From: Bacillota bacterium | GTDB taxonomy: Bacteria > Bacillota > Clostridia > Peptostreptococcales > Anaerovoracaceae | DNA: 48,969 bases | Reading direction: 5' to 3' | NCBI GenBank assembly: GCA_017941085.1 | Contig: JAGAXF010000023.1 | Span: forward strand, 1-48,969 | In this document: positions 18,716-28,353 of the stretch, piece after piece | Layout: each line of letters opens with the position of its first letter | Position numbering within the stretch: position 1 is the first letter of the stretch | Translations under genes and position numbers: made by a program | The notes under the pieces: model-generated | What the model was told of the DNA's origin: nothing | Database searches by the model: none | Seen by the model: only the letters and a program-made list of their open reading frames with translations

Positions 18716-21700
18716 TTATTGCTCTGCTAGTTTTTTGTATGACTCGTATCTTTCCTTTGCCTCTTTTTCTGCTTGAGCAAAGAGAACCTTTGCATTCTCC
18801 GGGAAGGAATTATGAAGAGAAGCATATCTCACCTCACCCTCCAAGAACTCCTGGAAGGAAAGGGTCGGTTCCTTTGAGTCCAGAGTAAAGGGATGTTCCT
18901 TATTTAATGGATTAAATCTATAGAGAGGCCAATATCCCGCATCTACCGCTCGTTTCATTTCTTCCTGAGCCTGATCCATTCCCGCCTTTATGCCGTGGCT
19001 TATACATGGAGCGTAAGCGATTATTAGAGCAGGTCCCGGGAAGGCTTCCGCTTCAGTTATGGCCTTCATAAGTTGGTTAGGGTCAGCTCCCATGGCCACG
19101 CTGGCCACATAGCAATTGCCATAGGCCATCATCATCTTACCCAGATCTTTTTTATTGCTCTTTTTACCTGCAGCCTGGAACTGGGCAACGGCTCCAAGGG
19201 GGGTGGCTTTGCTGCTTTGTCCTCCTGTATTGGAATAGACTTCAGTATCCACCACAAGAATATTAATATCCTCACCCATGGCTATTACATGATCAAGGCC
19301 TCCAAATCCAATGTCATATGCCCAACCGTCTCCACCATACATCCAGACAGGCTGTTTGGCTAGATGCTCCGGATGGCGGAGTATTAGGGTTTTTAGTTCA
19401 TCGGCTCGACCGGTAAAGCTTGCATCCTCTAGGGCAGCCTGAAGCTTTTCCGAAGCCGGCATGGAGGCACCTACGTGGCTAAAAGTTTCTAGCCACTGAT
19501 CAATGACTTCTGTATACTTAGGTTCTATCTCTTTCAGTTCTTCTATCCAGGCTCTGGTTTTACTTCTTTGCTGTTGGACAGAAAGATACATTCCAAGACA
19601 GAACTCCGCGTTATTTTCAAACAGTGAATTACTCCAGGCTGGCCCTCTGCCGGTTTTGCTTACGGTATATGGAATAGATGGCATGGCGGCGCCCCAGGCC
19701 TGGGAGCATCCGGTGGCATTTGCCCAGTACATTCTGTCTCCATATAGTTGTGTAAGTAGCTTGGCATAAGGAGTTTCCCCACAGCCGGCGCAGGCTCCGG
19801 AGAACTCGCACAGAGGCTGACGGAACTGGCTTCCCTTTACTGTTTCAGGATCAAAGATTTCTTTTTCCTCTATGGTAAGACCATACTCCCATTCCGGAGT
19901 TAAGGTTAGTTTTTCTTCAACCGGTTCCATGGAAAGGGCCTTTCCACTAAGAGGACAAGAGGCAACGCAGCTGCCACATCCGGTGCAATCCATGGTACTA
20001 ATTTGAATTGAATAGTATAGGCTTTCTTCCCCTTCACCATCTTCACTTTTCTTAATCCCTTTAGCCGGCACTGATACGAATCCCTGGGGAGCATTTTCCT
20101 TTTCCTCACGGTTTAAAAGATAAGGACGTATTACGGCGTGAGGACATACGAAGGAGCATCGATTACATTGAGCACAGGCCTCACCATTCCAAACAGGAAT
20201 GGATGTGGCAATGCCTCTTTTCTCATAGGCTGTGGTTCCCAGAGGCATAGTTCCATCCTTATAGTCAACAAAGGTGGATACAGGAAGATCATCTCCCTTA
20301 AGAGAATTAATAGGCCTTAGAATATTCCTTATGAAATCAGGCTCATTGGATAATTCTCCCTTAGATGCTTCCTGCACTGCATCCTTCCAACTATCAGGAA
20401 TATGTATTTCTTTGCACTTTGATGCACCTACTTCTATAGCCCTTAGGTTCATCTCCACAACCTTCTCTCCCTTTGATCCAAAGGATTTTTCGGCGGCCTT
20501 TTTCATAAGTTCTATAGCCTGATCCATGGGAATGATATTGGCCAGACTAAAGAAGGATGACTGAAGCACCATGCTGGCCCGCTCTCCAAGACCTAGGCTA
20601 TGAGCAATTTCATTGGCATCTATGGTATAGAACCGAGCTTGCTTCTCCCAGAGAAGTCTCTTAACATTACTCGGTAAATTTTCGTCCAATTCTTCCCCTG
20701 TCCAGGAAGTGTTTAGTAAGAAGGTTCCTCCTTCTTTCAACTCACTTACAATATCGTATTTATCCAAAAAGGTTTGATTGTGGCACGCAACAAAATCAGC
20801 CTTAGAAACCAAATCCGTGGCCAATATTGGTTCATCACCAAAGCGAAGATGGCTTCTGGTTATTCCAAAGGATTTCTTTGTATCGTATTCGAAATAGGCT
20901 TGAGCATACATGGGGGTATTCTCTCCGATGATTTTTATGGAGTTTTTGTTTGCCCCTACAGTTCCGTCGCTTCCAAGTCCCCAGAACTTACATTCAACCA
21001 TTTTCTTATATGGAATGGATATGTTTTCTTCCACATCTAAGGAGTAGTTGGTAACGTCATCTTCAATGCCGATGGTAAATCCGTTAAAGGGGTTCTCATT
21101 GTCAAGATGTCTGAATACTGCATTTATCTGAGAGGGGGTGGTATTCTTTGAAGACAACCCATACCTGCCTCCGATTATATAGGGAGCCTTCTCTTGGTTT
21201 GTGTACGCGGAACAGACTGCAAGATAAAGAGGTTCACCGGCAGCACCCATTTCTTTGCATCTATCCAGAACTGCTATTTTCTTCACTGTCTTTGGAAGAG
21301 CCTTTCTAAAATACTCCTTGGCAAAGGGGTTAAAAAGATGAACCTGAAGGAATCCCACCTTTTCATTATTGTGACTGTTGATATAGTCCACGGTCTCTCT
21401 AATGGTTCCGCTGACGGAGCCCATGGCTACTATGACCTTCTCCGCATCAGGCGCACCATAGTAATTGAAGATATGATAATCTTCTCCGGTTATTGTATTT
21501 ATCTGCGCCATATAATCTTCAACGATTTCCGGCAAAGCTTCATAATCCTTGTTATTGGCTTCTCTAAATTGGAAATAAACATCCGGATTCTGCACTGTGT
21601 TTCTTAGAGAGGGATGATAGGGATTGAGCGCAGATTCTCTAAAGCTTCTTACCGCTGTCCAGTCCAAAAGTTCTCCGAATTTCTCGTAGGGAATTGCTCT

Positions 21701-22258
21701 GATTTTCTGTATCTCATGGGAGGTTCTAAATCCATCAAAGAAATGCATAAAGGGTATTCTGCTTTTCACCGCAGCAAGATGAGCAACACCGGCCAGGTCC
21801 ATAACCTCCTGAACACTGCCGGTGGACAACATGGCAAATCCCGTCTGTCTGCAATTCATTACATCGCTGTGATCTCCAAAGATTGACATGGCGTGGGTTC
21901 CCACCGTCCTTGAAGCCACATGAACCACTGCCGGTTGTCTAGTGCCGCTTATTCTGTGAAGAACTGGGATCATTAACATTAACCCCTGGGATGATGTAAA
22001 GGTTGTAGCAAGGGATCCGGCCTCCAGGGCACCGTGAACGGCACCTATAGCTCCCGCCTCCGACTGCATTTCAACCAAAGTTACAGGCTGAGTATATAGA
22101 TTCTTCCTTCCCTTGGCAGACCACTCATCGGTTTTCTCCGCCATAGGTGATGATGGAGTAATAGGATATATGGCTGCCACCTCAGAAAAGGCGTAGGCCA
22201 CATAAGCTGCCGCTTCATTTCCATCAATAACCATTATATTTTCTTTTTTATTATCCAT
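18716..22258 (-). CDS. nifJ: pyruvate:ferredoxin (flavodoxin) oxidoreductase
   Basis: Single-chain homodimeric PFOR of 1180 residues that converts pyruvate and CoA to acetyl-CoA and CO2 while reducing ferredoxin. Visible parts in order: pyruvate-binding domain with AIYPITPSSPMAEKTDEW; a ferredoxin-like domain with two [4Fe-4S] motifs, CAQCNRCSFVCP and CTGCGSCVASCP; and a C-terminal thiamine diphosphate domain with CAGCGETPYAK and GGDGWAYDIGFGG. All cluster cysteines appear present. It lies 25 nt after the CoA-transferase gene and converges on atpC with only 34 nt between the stops. Confidence 0.97.
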   Translation of the reverse strand: MDNKKENIMVIDGNEAAAYVAYAFSEVAAIYPITPSSPMAEKTDEWSAKGRKNLYTQPVTLVEMQSEAGAIGAVHGALEAGSLATTFTSSQGLMLMIPVLHRISGTRQPAVVHVASRTVGTHAMSIFGDHSDVMNCRQTGFAMLSTGSVQEVMDLAGVAHLAAVKSRIPFMHFFDGFRTSHEIQKIRAIPYEKFGELLDWTAVRSFRESALNPYHPSLRNTVQNPDVYFQFREANNKDYEALPEIVEDYMAQINTITGEDYHIFNYYGAPDAEKVIVAMGSVSGTIRETVDYINSHNNEKVGFLQVHLFNPFAKEYFRKALPKTVKKIAVLDRCKEMGAAGEPLYLAVCSAYTNQEKAPYIIGGRYGLSSKNTTPSQINAVFRHLDNENPFNGFTIGIEDDVTNYSLDVEENISIPYKKMVECKFWGLGSDGTVGANKNSIKIIGENTPMYAQAYFEYDTKKSFGITRSHLRFGDEPILATDLVSKADFVACHNQTFLDKYDIVSELKEGGTFLLNTSWTGEELDENLPSNVKRLLWEKQARFYTIDANEIAHSLGLGERASMVLQSSFFSLANIIPMDQAIELMKKAAEKSFGSKGEKVVEMNLRAIEVGASKCKEIHIPDSWKDAVQEASKGELSNEPDFIRNILRPINSLKGDDLPVSTFVDYKDGTMPLGTTAYEKRGIATSIPVWNGEACAQCNRCSFVCPHAVIRPYLLNREEKENAPQGFVSVPAKGIKKSEDGEGEESLYYSIQISTMDCTGCGSCVASCPLSGKALSMEPVEEKLTLTPEWEYGLTIEEKEIFDPETVKGSQFRQPLCEFSGACAGCGETPYAKLLTQLYGDRMYWANATGCSQAWGAAMPSIPYTVSKTGRGPAWSNSLFENNAEFCLGMYLSVQQQRSKTRAWIEELKEIEPKYTEVIDQWLETFSHVGASMPASEKLQAALEDASFTGRADELKTLILRHPEHLAKQPVWMYGGDGWAYDIGFGGLDHVIAMGEDINILVVDTEVYSNTGGQSSKATPLGAVAQFQAAGKKSNKKDLGKMMMAYGNCYVASVAMGADPNQLMKAITEAEAFPGPALIIAYAPCISHGIKAGMDQAQEEMKRAVDAGYWPLYRFNPLNKEHPFTLDSKEPTLSFQEFLEGEVRYASLHNSFPENAKVLFAQAEKEAKERYESYKKLAEQ

Positions 22259-22283
22259 GGTGTTTCCTTTTCCTATACTAAGG

Positions 22284-23591
22284 TTATATTAGTATTCCAA
22301 GCTTCTTTGCCTCAAAGGTAAGCATGTCTCTAAAGTCCGGATGCGCTATTCTGATTAATTCCTTGGTGCGCTGGGACAGAGTCTTACCCCTTAGCTTTGC
22401 TATACCATATTCTGTCACAATGTGATCCACATCATTTTTACCGGTGGTTATCTGGGCTCCCGGCGTAAGGGTAGGCATTATTCTGCTGATTTTGCCATCC
22501 CCTGCAGTTGATGAGAATGCAATAAAGCTCTTTCCTCCCTTTGATCTGGTGGTCCCCCGAACATATTCCCACTGGCCACCGGAACCGGATACATGTTTGG
22601 TTCCTACGGATTCAGCACAGACCTGACCAAAGAAATCCACCTCTATGGCAGAGTTTACCGAAAGGAAATTGGGGTGCTGCGCAATAACCTCCGGATTGTT
22701 AACATAGTTAACGGGAAGAAGCTCCACCAGAGGATTGTCGGCTATATAGTCGTATAGTCTCTTTGATCCAAAGGCAAAGGTAGCCACAGTTTTTCCCTTG
22801 TGAATGGGCTTAAGCTCATTGGTTACTGCACCGCATTCCAATAGTTCTATCATACTGTCGGTAAAGAGTTCCGTATGTATACCCAAATCCTTGTGATTCT
22901 TTAAGGCCAAACCCACAGATTCAGGAATAGCACCTATTCCCAACTGGAGGGTTGCACCGTTGGGGGTTTCCTCCGCAATTAAAGCCCCTATGGTTTTGCT
23001 TATTTCATCTATTTCAGTATCTCCCTGAACAGGAAGATCGTAATCACATTCGCAAAACATATCCACCTGAGAAATATGTATTTTATTTCCCGTTACGGAC
23101 CTGGGCATTTTTTTGTTTACTTCCAGGATAATGGTTTTTGCATTTGTCTTTATAAAATCCCCGCTTAGGGCACTGGTAAGTCCTGATGTGAAGTACCCAT
23201 CCTGATCCATGGGAGATACAGCAATGCAAAGACAATCTATTTGAGGATTTAAGGCAAGAAGTTCTGCCATCTCCGCATATCTACAGGGCATTATATCCGC
23301 CTGGTTTCTTCGCACCGAAGCTCTGGCGTTTCCCCCTGAGAACCAGGATACTCCGTGGATTCTGTCTGCGCATTCCTGGTCATACCAGGGAGCAGGATAT
23401 AAATCCAAAATAGTATGAACAGTAATGCCGGAGATAGCCCCCTCCTTTGCTGCTTCCTTCATGGCAAAACCTATTTCCCTTGGTTGGGACAGTCCGGAGT
23501 CTGTAAACATTTCCGTTCCCGGGGGAATAGACTTTGCTATCTCAATAGGTGTCCTTAGTTTCTCTTTATACATCAATTCAACATTTGCCAT
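22284..23591 (-). CDS. acetyl-CoA hydrolase/transferase-family CoA-transferase
   Basis: A 435-residue enzyme of the family that includes 4-hydroxybutyrate, butyryl- and succinyl-CoA:acetate CoA-transferases. Recognisable stretches are LGIGAIPESVG, HTELFTDSM, GQVCAESVGTKHVSGSGGQ and a C-terminal TEYGIAKLRGKTLSQR. Placed between a branched-chain 2-oxoacid oxidoreductase and PFOR, it may move CoA between the acyl-CoA formed and acetate or another acid. The exact substrate cannot be read from sequence. AGGAG precedes the ATG. Confidence 0.88.
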   Translation of the reverse strand: MANVELMYKEKLRTPIEIAKSIPPGTEMFTDSGLSQPREIGFAMKEAAKEGAISGITVHTILDLYPAPWYDQECADRIHGVSWFSGGNARASVRRNQADIMPCRYAEMAELLALNPQIDCLCIAVSPMDQDGYFTSGLTSALSGDFIKTNAKTIILEVNKKMPRSVTGNKIHISQVDMFCECDYDLPVQGDTEIDEISKTIGALIAEETPNGATLQLGIGAIPESVGLALKNHKDLGIHTELFTDSMIELLECGAVTNELKPIHKGKTVATFAFGSKRLYDYIADNPLVELLPVNYVNNPEVIAQHPNFLSVNSAIEVDFFGQVCAESVGTKHVSGSGGQWEYVRGTTRSKGGKSFIAFSSTAGDGKISRIMPTLTPGAQITTGKNDVDHIVTEYGIAKLRGKTLSQRTKELIRIAHPDFRDMLTFEAKKLGILI

Positions 23592-23649
23592 TGTTTACTC
23601 CTGATTTTAATTTCTCTACACTATCTTCTCTTTATTCTTCAATCGCCCT

Positions 23650-24192
23650 CTACATTTTATTTGCACACTGAATCCCCTCATGCAAAGCTTTAATATTGAG
23701 TTCCACCAGGGACTCATTCTTTCCTTGGAATGAATGCTTAATCATGTCTTCCACAGTGTCTATCTTAACAGCCTGAGTTATGCCGATGTAGGCACCTAAC
23801 ATAACCATATTGCTGGCCTTTGAGTTTCCAAGATTTGCAGCTATTTCATCGCAGGGAATGTAATAACACTTTACATCTTCTCTATCCACCTTCTGATGAA
23901 CAGTATTGCTGTTTACAAAAATGCTTCCTCCCTTTTGAACTGCATCCTCAAACTTTGCCAGGGAAGGTCTATTCATGGCGATAAGCTCTGTGGGATGCTC
24001 CACCAGAGGGTTACCTATTCTGGTGTCACTTAAAATTACAGAGCAGTTTGATGTTCCACCTCTCATTTCCGGTCCATAGGAGGGAACCCAGGTTACTTCC
24101 TTCCCCTCTTCCACACCGGCCTTAACAAGATTTTTTCCCATGGCCATTACACCTTGTCCACCAAATCCTGCCATTATTACTTCTTTACGCAT
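23650..24192 (-). CDS. 2-oxoacid:ferredoxin oxidoreductase, gamma subunit
   Basis: The 180-residue gamma component, with the family motif GFGGQGVMAMGK near the N-terminus and the region SYGPEMRGGTSNCSV. It binds CoA and contacts the alpha and beta subunits. It overlaps the beta gene by 8 nt and has AAGGAGG before its ATG. Being last of the four Vor-type genes, it completes a heterotetrameric enzyme. Confidence 0.92.
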   Translation of the reverse strand: MRKEVIMAGFGGQGVMAMGKNLVKAGVEEGKEVTWVPSYGPEMRGGTSNCSVILSDTRIGNPLVEHPTELIAMNRPSLAKFEDAVQKGGSIFVNSNTVHQKVDREDVKCYYIPCDEIAANLGNSKASNMVMLGAYIGITQAVKIDTVEDMIKHSFQGKNESLVELNIKALHEGIQCANKM

Positions 24193-24928
24193 TGGAAACC
24201 TCCTTAATAACGCCCAGAGGATAGTATTCCGCCATATTCTCCTTCAGCCATTTATTTGCCTCGGTTATACTCATTCCCCAGTTGGTAGGACATGCTGCCA
24301 GAACTTCAACAAAGGTAAATCCAGCTCCTGCCATCTGTAGTTCAAAGGCTTTTTTAATGGCCTTCTTTGCTTTGTTTAGGTTGGGGATATCTGTTACGCA
24401 AACTCTTTCCGCATATACAAGTCCGTCCAGAGTGGACAGCATTTCGGAAACTCTAATGGGGTTTCCTGCAGATTCCGCTGTCCTTCCCAGAGGCGATGTG
24501 GTGGTCTTTTGACCTATCAAAGTTGTGGGAGCCATCTGTCCTCCCGTCATTCCATAAATAGCATTGTTAATAAAAATCGTAGTAAACTTCTCTCCTCTCA
24601 TTGCTGCGTGGACAATTTCTCCAGCCCCAATGGAGGCCAGATCTCCATCCCCTTGATAAGTAAACACCAGCTGATCAGGATGGGTCCTTTTAACTCCCGT
24701 AGCCACCGCCGGAGCTCTGCCATGGGCAGCCTCAATAAAATCCGAGTAGAAGTAATTACCTGCATATACTGCGCAGCCAACGGGACACACTCCTATGGCT
24801 GTATCCAGAACATCCAATTCCACCAAAGCTTCCGCAATGAGCTTATGCACCGTGCCATGGGTGCAGCCGGGGCAATAATGCATTTCATTATCCGACAAAC
24901 CTTTTGACTTGGCATATACTGTCCTCAT
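24185..24928 (-). CDS. 2-oxoacid:ferredoxin oxidoreductase, beta (thiamine diphosphate) subunit
   Basis: A 247-residue catalytic subunit. It contains the cysteine region HYCPGCTHGTVHK, the ThDP motif GDGDLASIGAGEIVHA with NNAIYGMTGGQMAPTT, and the ending typical of Vor/Kor beta subunits. It binds thiamine diphosphate and one [4Fe-4S] cluster. The ATG follows AAGGAGGTGCGGAA, and 12 nt separate it from the alpha stop. Confidence 0.93.
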   Translation of the reverse strand: MRTVYAKSKGLSDNEMHYCPGCTHGTVHKLIAEALVELDVLDTAIGVCPVGCAVYAGNYFYSDFIEAAHGRAPAVATGVKRTHPDQLVFTYQGDGDLASIGAGEIVHAAMRGEKFTTIFINNAIYGMTGGQMAPTTLIGQKTTTSPLGRTAESAGNPIRVSEMLSTLDGLVYAERVCVTDIPNLNKAKKAIKKAFELQMAGAGFTFVEVLAACPTNWGMSITEANKWLKENMAEYYPLGVIKEVSNA

Positions 24929-24940
24929 TTCCGCACCTCC

Positions 24941-26005
24941 TTACTTATCTTCTGACATTGCTTTTACTTTGCTAACTATTTCGCTAACCGCAGGAACTAT
25001 ACCGCCGGTTCTACCGTAGAATTCCACCGGTTTCCTTCCTTCAACAGCCAGGCGCACATCCTCTACCATTTGTCCCGTGCTCATTTCCACCGAGAGAAAT
25101 TTCTTAACATGATCCTTGGCTGCCAAATCATTTATGGGCTTCCAGGGGAAGGGCCAAATAGTAATAGGTCTAATCATTCCTGCCTTTATTCCCTCTTCTC
25201 TTAACTTCTCAACAGCAGAGAATACAATTCTAGCTGTTGTACCGTAGGCCACCAGAACATATTCTGCATCCTCTGTCATAACCTCTTCGTATCTGCATTC
25301 CTTTTCCGAAATGACCTTATACTTTTCCGCAAGTCTATTATTTAATTCCTCGCATTCATGAGCGTCAATAAGGAGAGATGTAACAAAGTTATTATGGTCT
25401 CTGCCCCTTCTTCCTTCAGCGGCCCAATCCTTTTTAGGAACTTCCCTTTTGGGAATATCCTTCCACTCTATGGGCTCCATCATTTGACCGATTAATCCAT
25501 CCAAAAGAAACATTACGGGATTTCTATAAATCTCAGCCACATCAAAGGCACTTTGCATCAGGTCCACAGACTCCTGCAAATCAGCGGGAGCAAAAACTAT
25601 AGTCCTGTAGTCACCGTTCCCCCCGCCTCTTGTGGCTTGGAAATAGTCGCATTGAGAAGGCTGAATGGATCCCAATCCCGGACCTCCTCTATTTACATTT
25701 ACAATAACCCCAGGTAATTCTGTGGCTGCCATATAGCTTATTCCCTCTTGCTTTAAGCTGATTCCCGGAGATGAAGATGAGGTCATTGCCCTTACCCCTG
25801 ATGCCACTGCGCCGTAGACCATATTAATGGCTGCAATCTCCGATTCGGATTGCACAAATACACCACCTATCTCAGGCATTCTCTTGGACATATACTCAGG
25901 TATTTCATTCTGCGGAGTTATTGGATAACCAAAGAAACCTCTGCATCCACCTCTTATGGCTGCCTCCGCAATGGCTTCACTGCCCTTCCATATTTCTCTG
26001 GCCAT
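24941..26005 (-). CDS. vorB: 2-oxoacid:ferredoxin oxidoreductase, alpha subunit (VorB-like)
   Basis: A 354-residue alpha subunit. FFGYPITPQNEIPEYMS and SSSSPGISLKQEGISYMA match the branched-chain (3-methyl-2-oxobutanoate) class better than 2-oxoglutarate oxidoreductases, whose motif is usually PITPSTEI-like. Valine-, leucine- or isoleucine-derived keto acids are the likely substrates, though Vor/Kor specificity is broad. The start is ATG 26005, one nt past the TAG of the ferredoxin gene, with GGAGG upstream; a longer open frame to 26065 overlaps that gene and is not used. Confidence 0.9.
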   Translation of the reverse strand: MAREIWKGSEAIAEAAIRGGCRGFFGYPITPQNEIPEYMSKRMPEIGGVFVQSESEIAAINMVYGAVASGVRAMTSSSSPGISLKQEGISYMAATELPGVIVNVNRGGPGLGSIQPSQCDYFQATRGGGNGDYRTIVFAPADLQESVDLMQSAFDVAEIYRNPVMFLLDGLIGQMMEPIEWKDIPKREVPKKDWAAEGRRGRDHNNFVTSLLIDAHECEELNNRLAEKYKVISEKECRYEEVMTEDAEYVLVAYGTTARIVFSAVEKLREEGIKAGMIRPITIWPFPWKPINDLAAKDHVKKFLSVEMSTGQMVEDVRLAVEGRKPVEFYGRTGGIVPAVSEIVSKVKAMSEDK

Positions 26006-26006
26006 A

Positions 26007-26216
26007 CTATTCCACCTCCACAATTTCAATTGCTGAATCCGGGCATATTTTTGCGCAACTGGCACAACCTATGCACTGGGCTTCATCCTTACACATGGCT
26101 GGCATATAGCCCTTCGCATTGGGTTCGCTGTCCAGCACCAAAATATGCTTTGGACATAGCGATATACATAATTCACATCCCTTGCACACATCTCTGCTAA
26201 AAATAAGGCTAAACAT
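26007..26216 (-). CDS. 2-oxoacid:ferredoxin oxidoreductase, delta (2[4Fe-4S]) subunit
   Basis: A 69-residue ferredoxin-like subunit with two motifs, CKGCELCISLCP and CIGCASCAKICP, that passes electrons from the ThDP subunit to external ferredoxin. The ATG at 26216 has GGAGG 7 nt upstream and is preferred to a start at 26246. It is the first of the four Vor genes and lies 17 nt after the P-loop NTPase gene. Confidence 0.93.
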   Translation of the reverse strand: MFSLIFSRDVCKGCELCISLCPKHILVLDSEPNAKGYMPAMCKDEAQCIGCASCAKICPDSAIEIVEVE

Positions 26217-26233
26217 TTTCTTCCTCCATAATT

Positions 26234-27007
26234 CTAGTCTTCCCAAGGTTTCTTTAGGTATATATCTATTGGAATAATTGGTTCAATAACTACTTCATCA
26301 CTTCCGCCGGTTTTGATACCCGCATTTCTGAACTCCACCTGGGGAATCAAAGATTTCTCTACAGCATGGCCCACCATGGGCACTCCTGTTAATTCGGATA
26401 CCTCCTTTGCCACCAAGGCTCCTCTGTATATGTCCTCCGGCTCCGTTTTCCCAAGGAGATGAGTATTGTTTATGATTCCGTTAATCCTTACATTGGCAGC
26501 TCCGGATATATCATTCATATATTTTATTATTTCACCCGGTTCCTTGGTTAATGGTCTATTGCCATTAATGACCATATATACCTGGGCTCCACTGTCTTTA
26601 ATATCTTTGGCATATCTTGCAAGAACCCTTGCCCCTGCAGGATCTCCCCCTGCGTCTATGACAGCCATGGTTTCTTCATCCTTAAATACCTTGGCAATTT
26701 CCCCCGGCATATATGGAAGGTCCACTGCAGGAAAATCCTCTGCGCTGCTAATTACACCAATGTTTTGTGACATCAAAAAATCCGCCTTCTCTCTGGATCG
26801 GAAGTACGGATTTACTATATCAAGATCAACTATATAAATACTCTTTCTTGCAGCAGAAATATCTCCCTCTGCTCTTACTTTATCTTGAACCGATTGCTGC
26901 TGGTTCATTATGGCAGATTGCAACAAGGCGAGATTGATTGCCAACTCACTTTTGCCACTGCCGTAATGCCCAACTATGACGACTATCCTGCTGTTAGGAT
27001 AAAACAT
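26234..27007 (-). CDS. P-loop NTPase leading the Vor operon (MinD/CobQ-like)
   Basis: A 257-residue protein with a Walker A of the form GHYGSGKSELA near residue 15, then IVDLDIVNPYFRSREK and VIDAGGDPAGARVLARY, resembling SIMIBI NTPases of the MinD/CobQ class. The deviant KGGxGK lysine of true MinD is not evident. It sits 17 nt before the ferredoxin subunit gene in the same direction. A role in metal-cluster or enzyme maturation is possible but unproven. ATG 27007 is chosen over TTG 27016 because AGAGG then lies 10 nt upstream. Confidence 0.7.
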   Translation of the reverse strand: MFYPNSRIVVIVGHYGSGKSELAINLALLQSAIMNQQQSVQDKVRAEGDISAARKSIYIVDLDIVNPYFRSREKADFLMSQNIGVISSAEDFPAVDLPYMPGEIAKVFKDEETMAVIDAGGDPAGARVLARYAKDIKDSGAQVYMVINGNRPLTKEPGEIIKYMNDISGAANVRINGIINNTHLLGKTEPEDIYRGALVAKEVSELTGVPMVGHAVEKSLIPQVEFRNAGIKTGGSDEVVIEPIIPIDIYLKKPWED

Positions 27008-27058
27008 AGATTTCAATCCTCTTTAACAGAAAAATCCATCACGCTCTCTATACTACTT

Positions 27059-27088
27059 ATTTAACTCTTTTTCGATAATAGTTGTCAA
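27059..27088 (-). promoter_or_regulatory. promoter of the NTPase-Vor-CoA-transferase-PFOR block
   Basis: On the minus strand TTGACA (27088-27083), an 18-nt spacer and TTAAAT (27064-27059) form a good sigma-A-type promoter. Predicted +1 is near 27052, giving a leader of about 45 nt. The rest of the 247-nt gap 27008-27254 is AT-rich and shows no other convincing element. Confidence 0.55.
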
Positions 27089-27254
27089 TAGAATACAACA
27101 TTTTAAGAAAGAAATATTTTATTTTTTGTGTTTACGCCACAAAATACCCTTTGTAATTGGTTGCTATTAATAACATTTTTTATTCTTCCTTCTATAATAT
27201 TGTTTCCATTAGTTGGACCTTTACCAGGCAGGCAGCCTTAAAGCCATATTTCAT

Positions 27255-28271
27255 CTATATGAGGTTTAGGAATTCCTCAACCTCCCTTTCGGTGGTTCCC
27301 CAGGATGTAACCAGCCTTATGGTTTTCATCCCATCCTTTTTTAGATGATAGGGTTCAAACATAACTGACTTAGAAAGCTTCTCAATAAGTTCCGGGGGGA
27401 AATATGGAAACAAAAGATTTGTCTGGGGAGGTATGGCAAATTCATAGCCCTTGGCTTTAATTCCATCCACCAGGATTTTGGCCATTTTGTTGGCATGAGC
27501 TCCTAATTCCAAATAGGTATTATCCTTTAACAAAGCATTGAACTGCACTCCCAAAAGTCTACCCTTTGCCAGCATTGCACCTCTTTGCTTGATTAAATAT
27601 CTCATGTCTTCCTTCAGTTTGTCATTGACTATAACCAAAGCCTCACCGAAAAGTGCACCACACTTGGTTCCACCAATATAGAAGGCATCTGCAATTTTAG
27701 GCAGATCCTCAAACTTCACATCGTTATCCTGGCAGGTAAGAGCCATGGCCAGTCTTGCTCCATCCATATATAGAATAAGGTCATGCTTGTCACAGGCTTC
27801 TCTTAATGCCAGCAGTTCATCCTTTTTATATATCAGTCCCGTTTCTGTGGAATTGGAAATATAAACTGCCTTTGGCAAAACATAATGCTCATCCTCGTGA
27901 AACTCTATGACCCTTTCAATATCCTCTGGAGTAAGTTTCCCTTGGGGGGTAGCCACGTGAATCACCTTGTGCCCTGTTGCTTCTATTGCCCCTGTTTCAT
28001 GAACACAGATATGTCCTGTATCCGCAGAAATTACACTATGGTGAGGTCTCATAAGAAAGGCCGCCAAAGCGGTTTGGTTTGTTTGAGTTCCGGCCATTAA
28101 GAAATGAACATGGGCGGTGGGACACTTAATAAGCTCCCTAATATAATCTGCTCCTTCCCGGCAGTATTCATCAGTTCCATATCCATCGGAAAGATTGAGG
28201 TTGGTCTCCACCAGAGCATTCATTACCTTTGGACATGCTCCCAAACTGTAATCGTTTTTAAGAAAAATCAT
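27255..28271 (-). CDS. ltaE: low-specificity L-threonine aldolase
   Basis: A 338-residue fold-type I PLP enzyme that splits threonine or allo-threonine into glycine and acetaldehyde. Seen in sequence: the N-terminal LKNDYSLGACPKVMNAL, the cofactor pocket MAGTQTNQTALAAF, the Asp-containing LYMDGARLAMAL, and the PLP lysine in AFYIGGTKCGALFGE. Length is normal. GGGAGGAAGGAA precedes the ATG. It follows the thioredoxin-like lipoprotein gene by 82 nt and may be the last gene of that transcript. Confidence 0.92.
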   Translation of the reverse strand: MIFLKNDYSLGACPKVMNALVETNLNLSDGYGTDEYCREGADYIRELIKCPTAHVHFLMAGTQTNQTALAAFLMRPHHSVISADTGHICVHETGAIEATGHKVIHVATPQGKLTPEDIERVIEFHEDEHYVLPKAVYISNSTETGLIYKKDELLALREACDKHDLILYMDGARLAMALTCQDNDVKFEDLPKIADAFYIGGTKCGALFGEALVIVNDKLKEDMRYLIKQRGAMLAKGRLLGVQFNALLKDNTYLELGAHANKMAKILVDGIKAKGYEFAIPPQTNLLFPYFPPELIEKLSKSVMFEPYHLKKDGMKTIRLVTSWGTTEREVEEFLNLI

Positions 28272-28353
28272 TTCCTTCCTCCCGTTAACGCACAGGGACG
28301 ACTCAATTATAAGTCGCCCCTTGTATGCTTAAATACTATATATACTTCTATTA

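Noticed and set aside
18716..22258. Long opposite-strand open frames inside the PFOR gene
   Set aside because: They sit fully within a conserved gene, lack ribosome binding sites and encode no recognisable protein. They are coding shadows.
26007..26065. VorB alpha subunit starting at 26065
   Set aside because: The extra 20 residues overlap the ferredoxin subunit frame. ATG 26005 has a proper GGAGG and matches the family N-terminus.
27210..27254. GGC/GCC-rich stretch after the threonine aldolase stop as a terminator
   Set aside because: The stem is only about three pairs with no following T-run on the minus strand.
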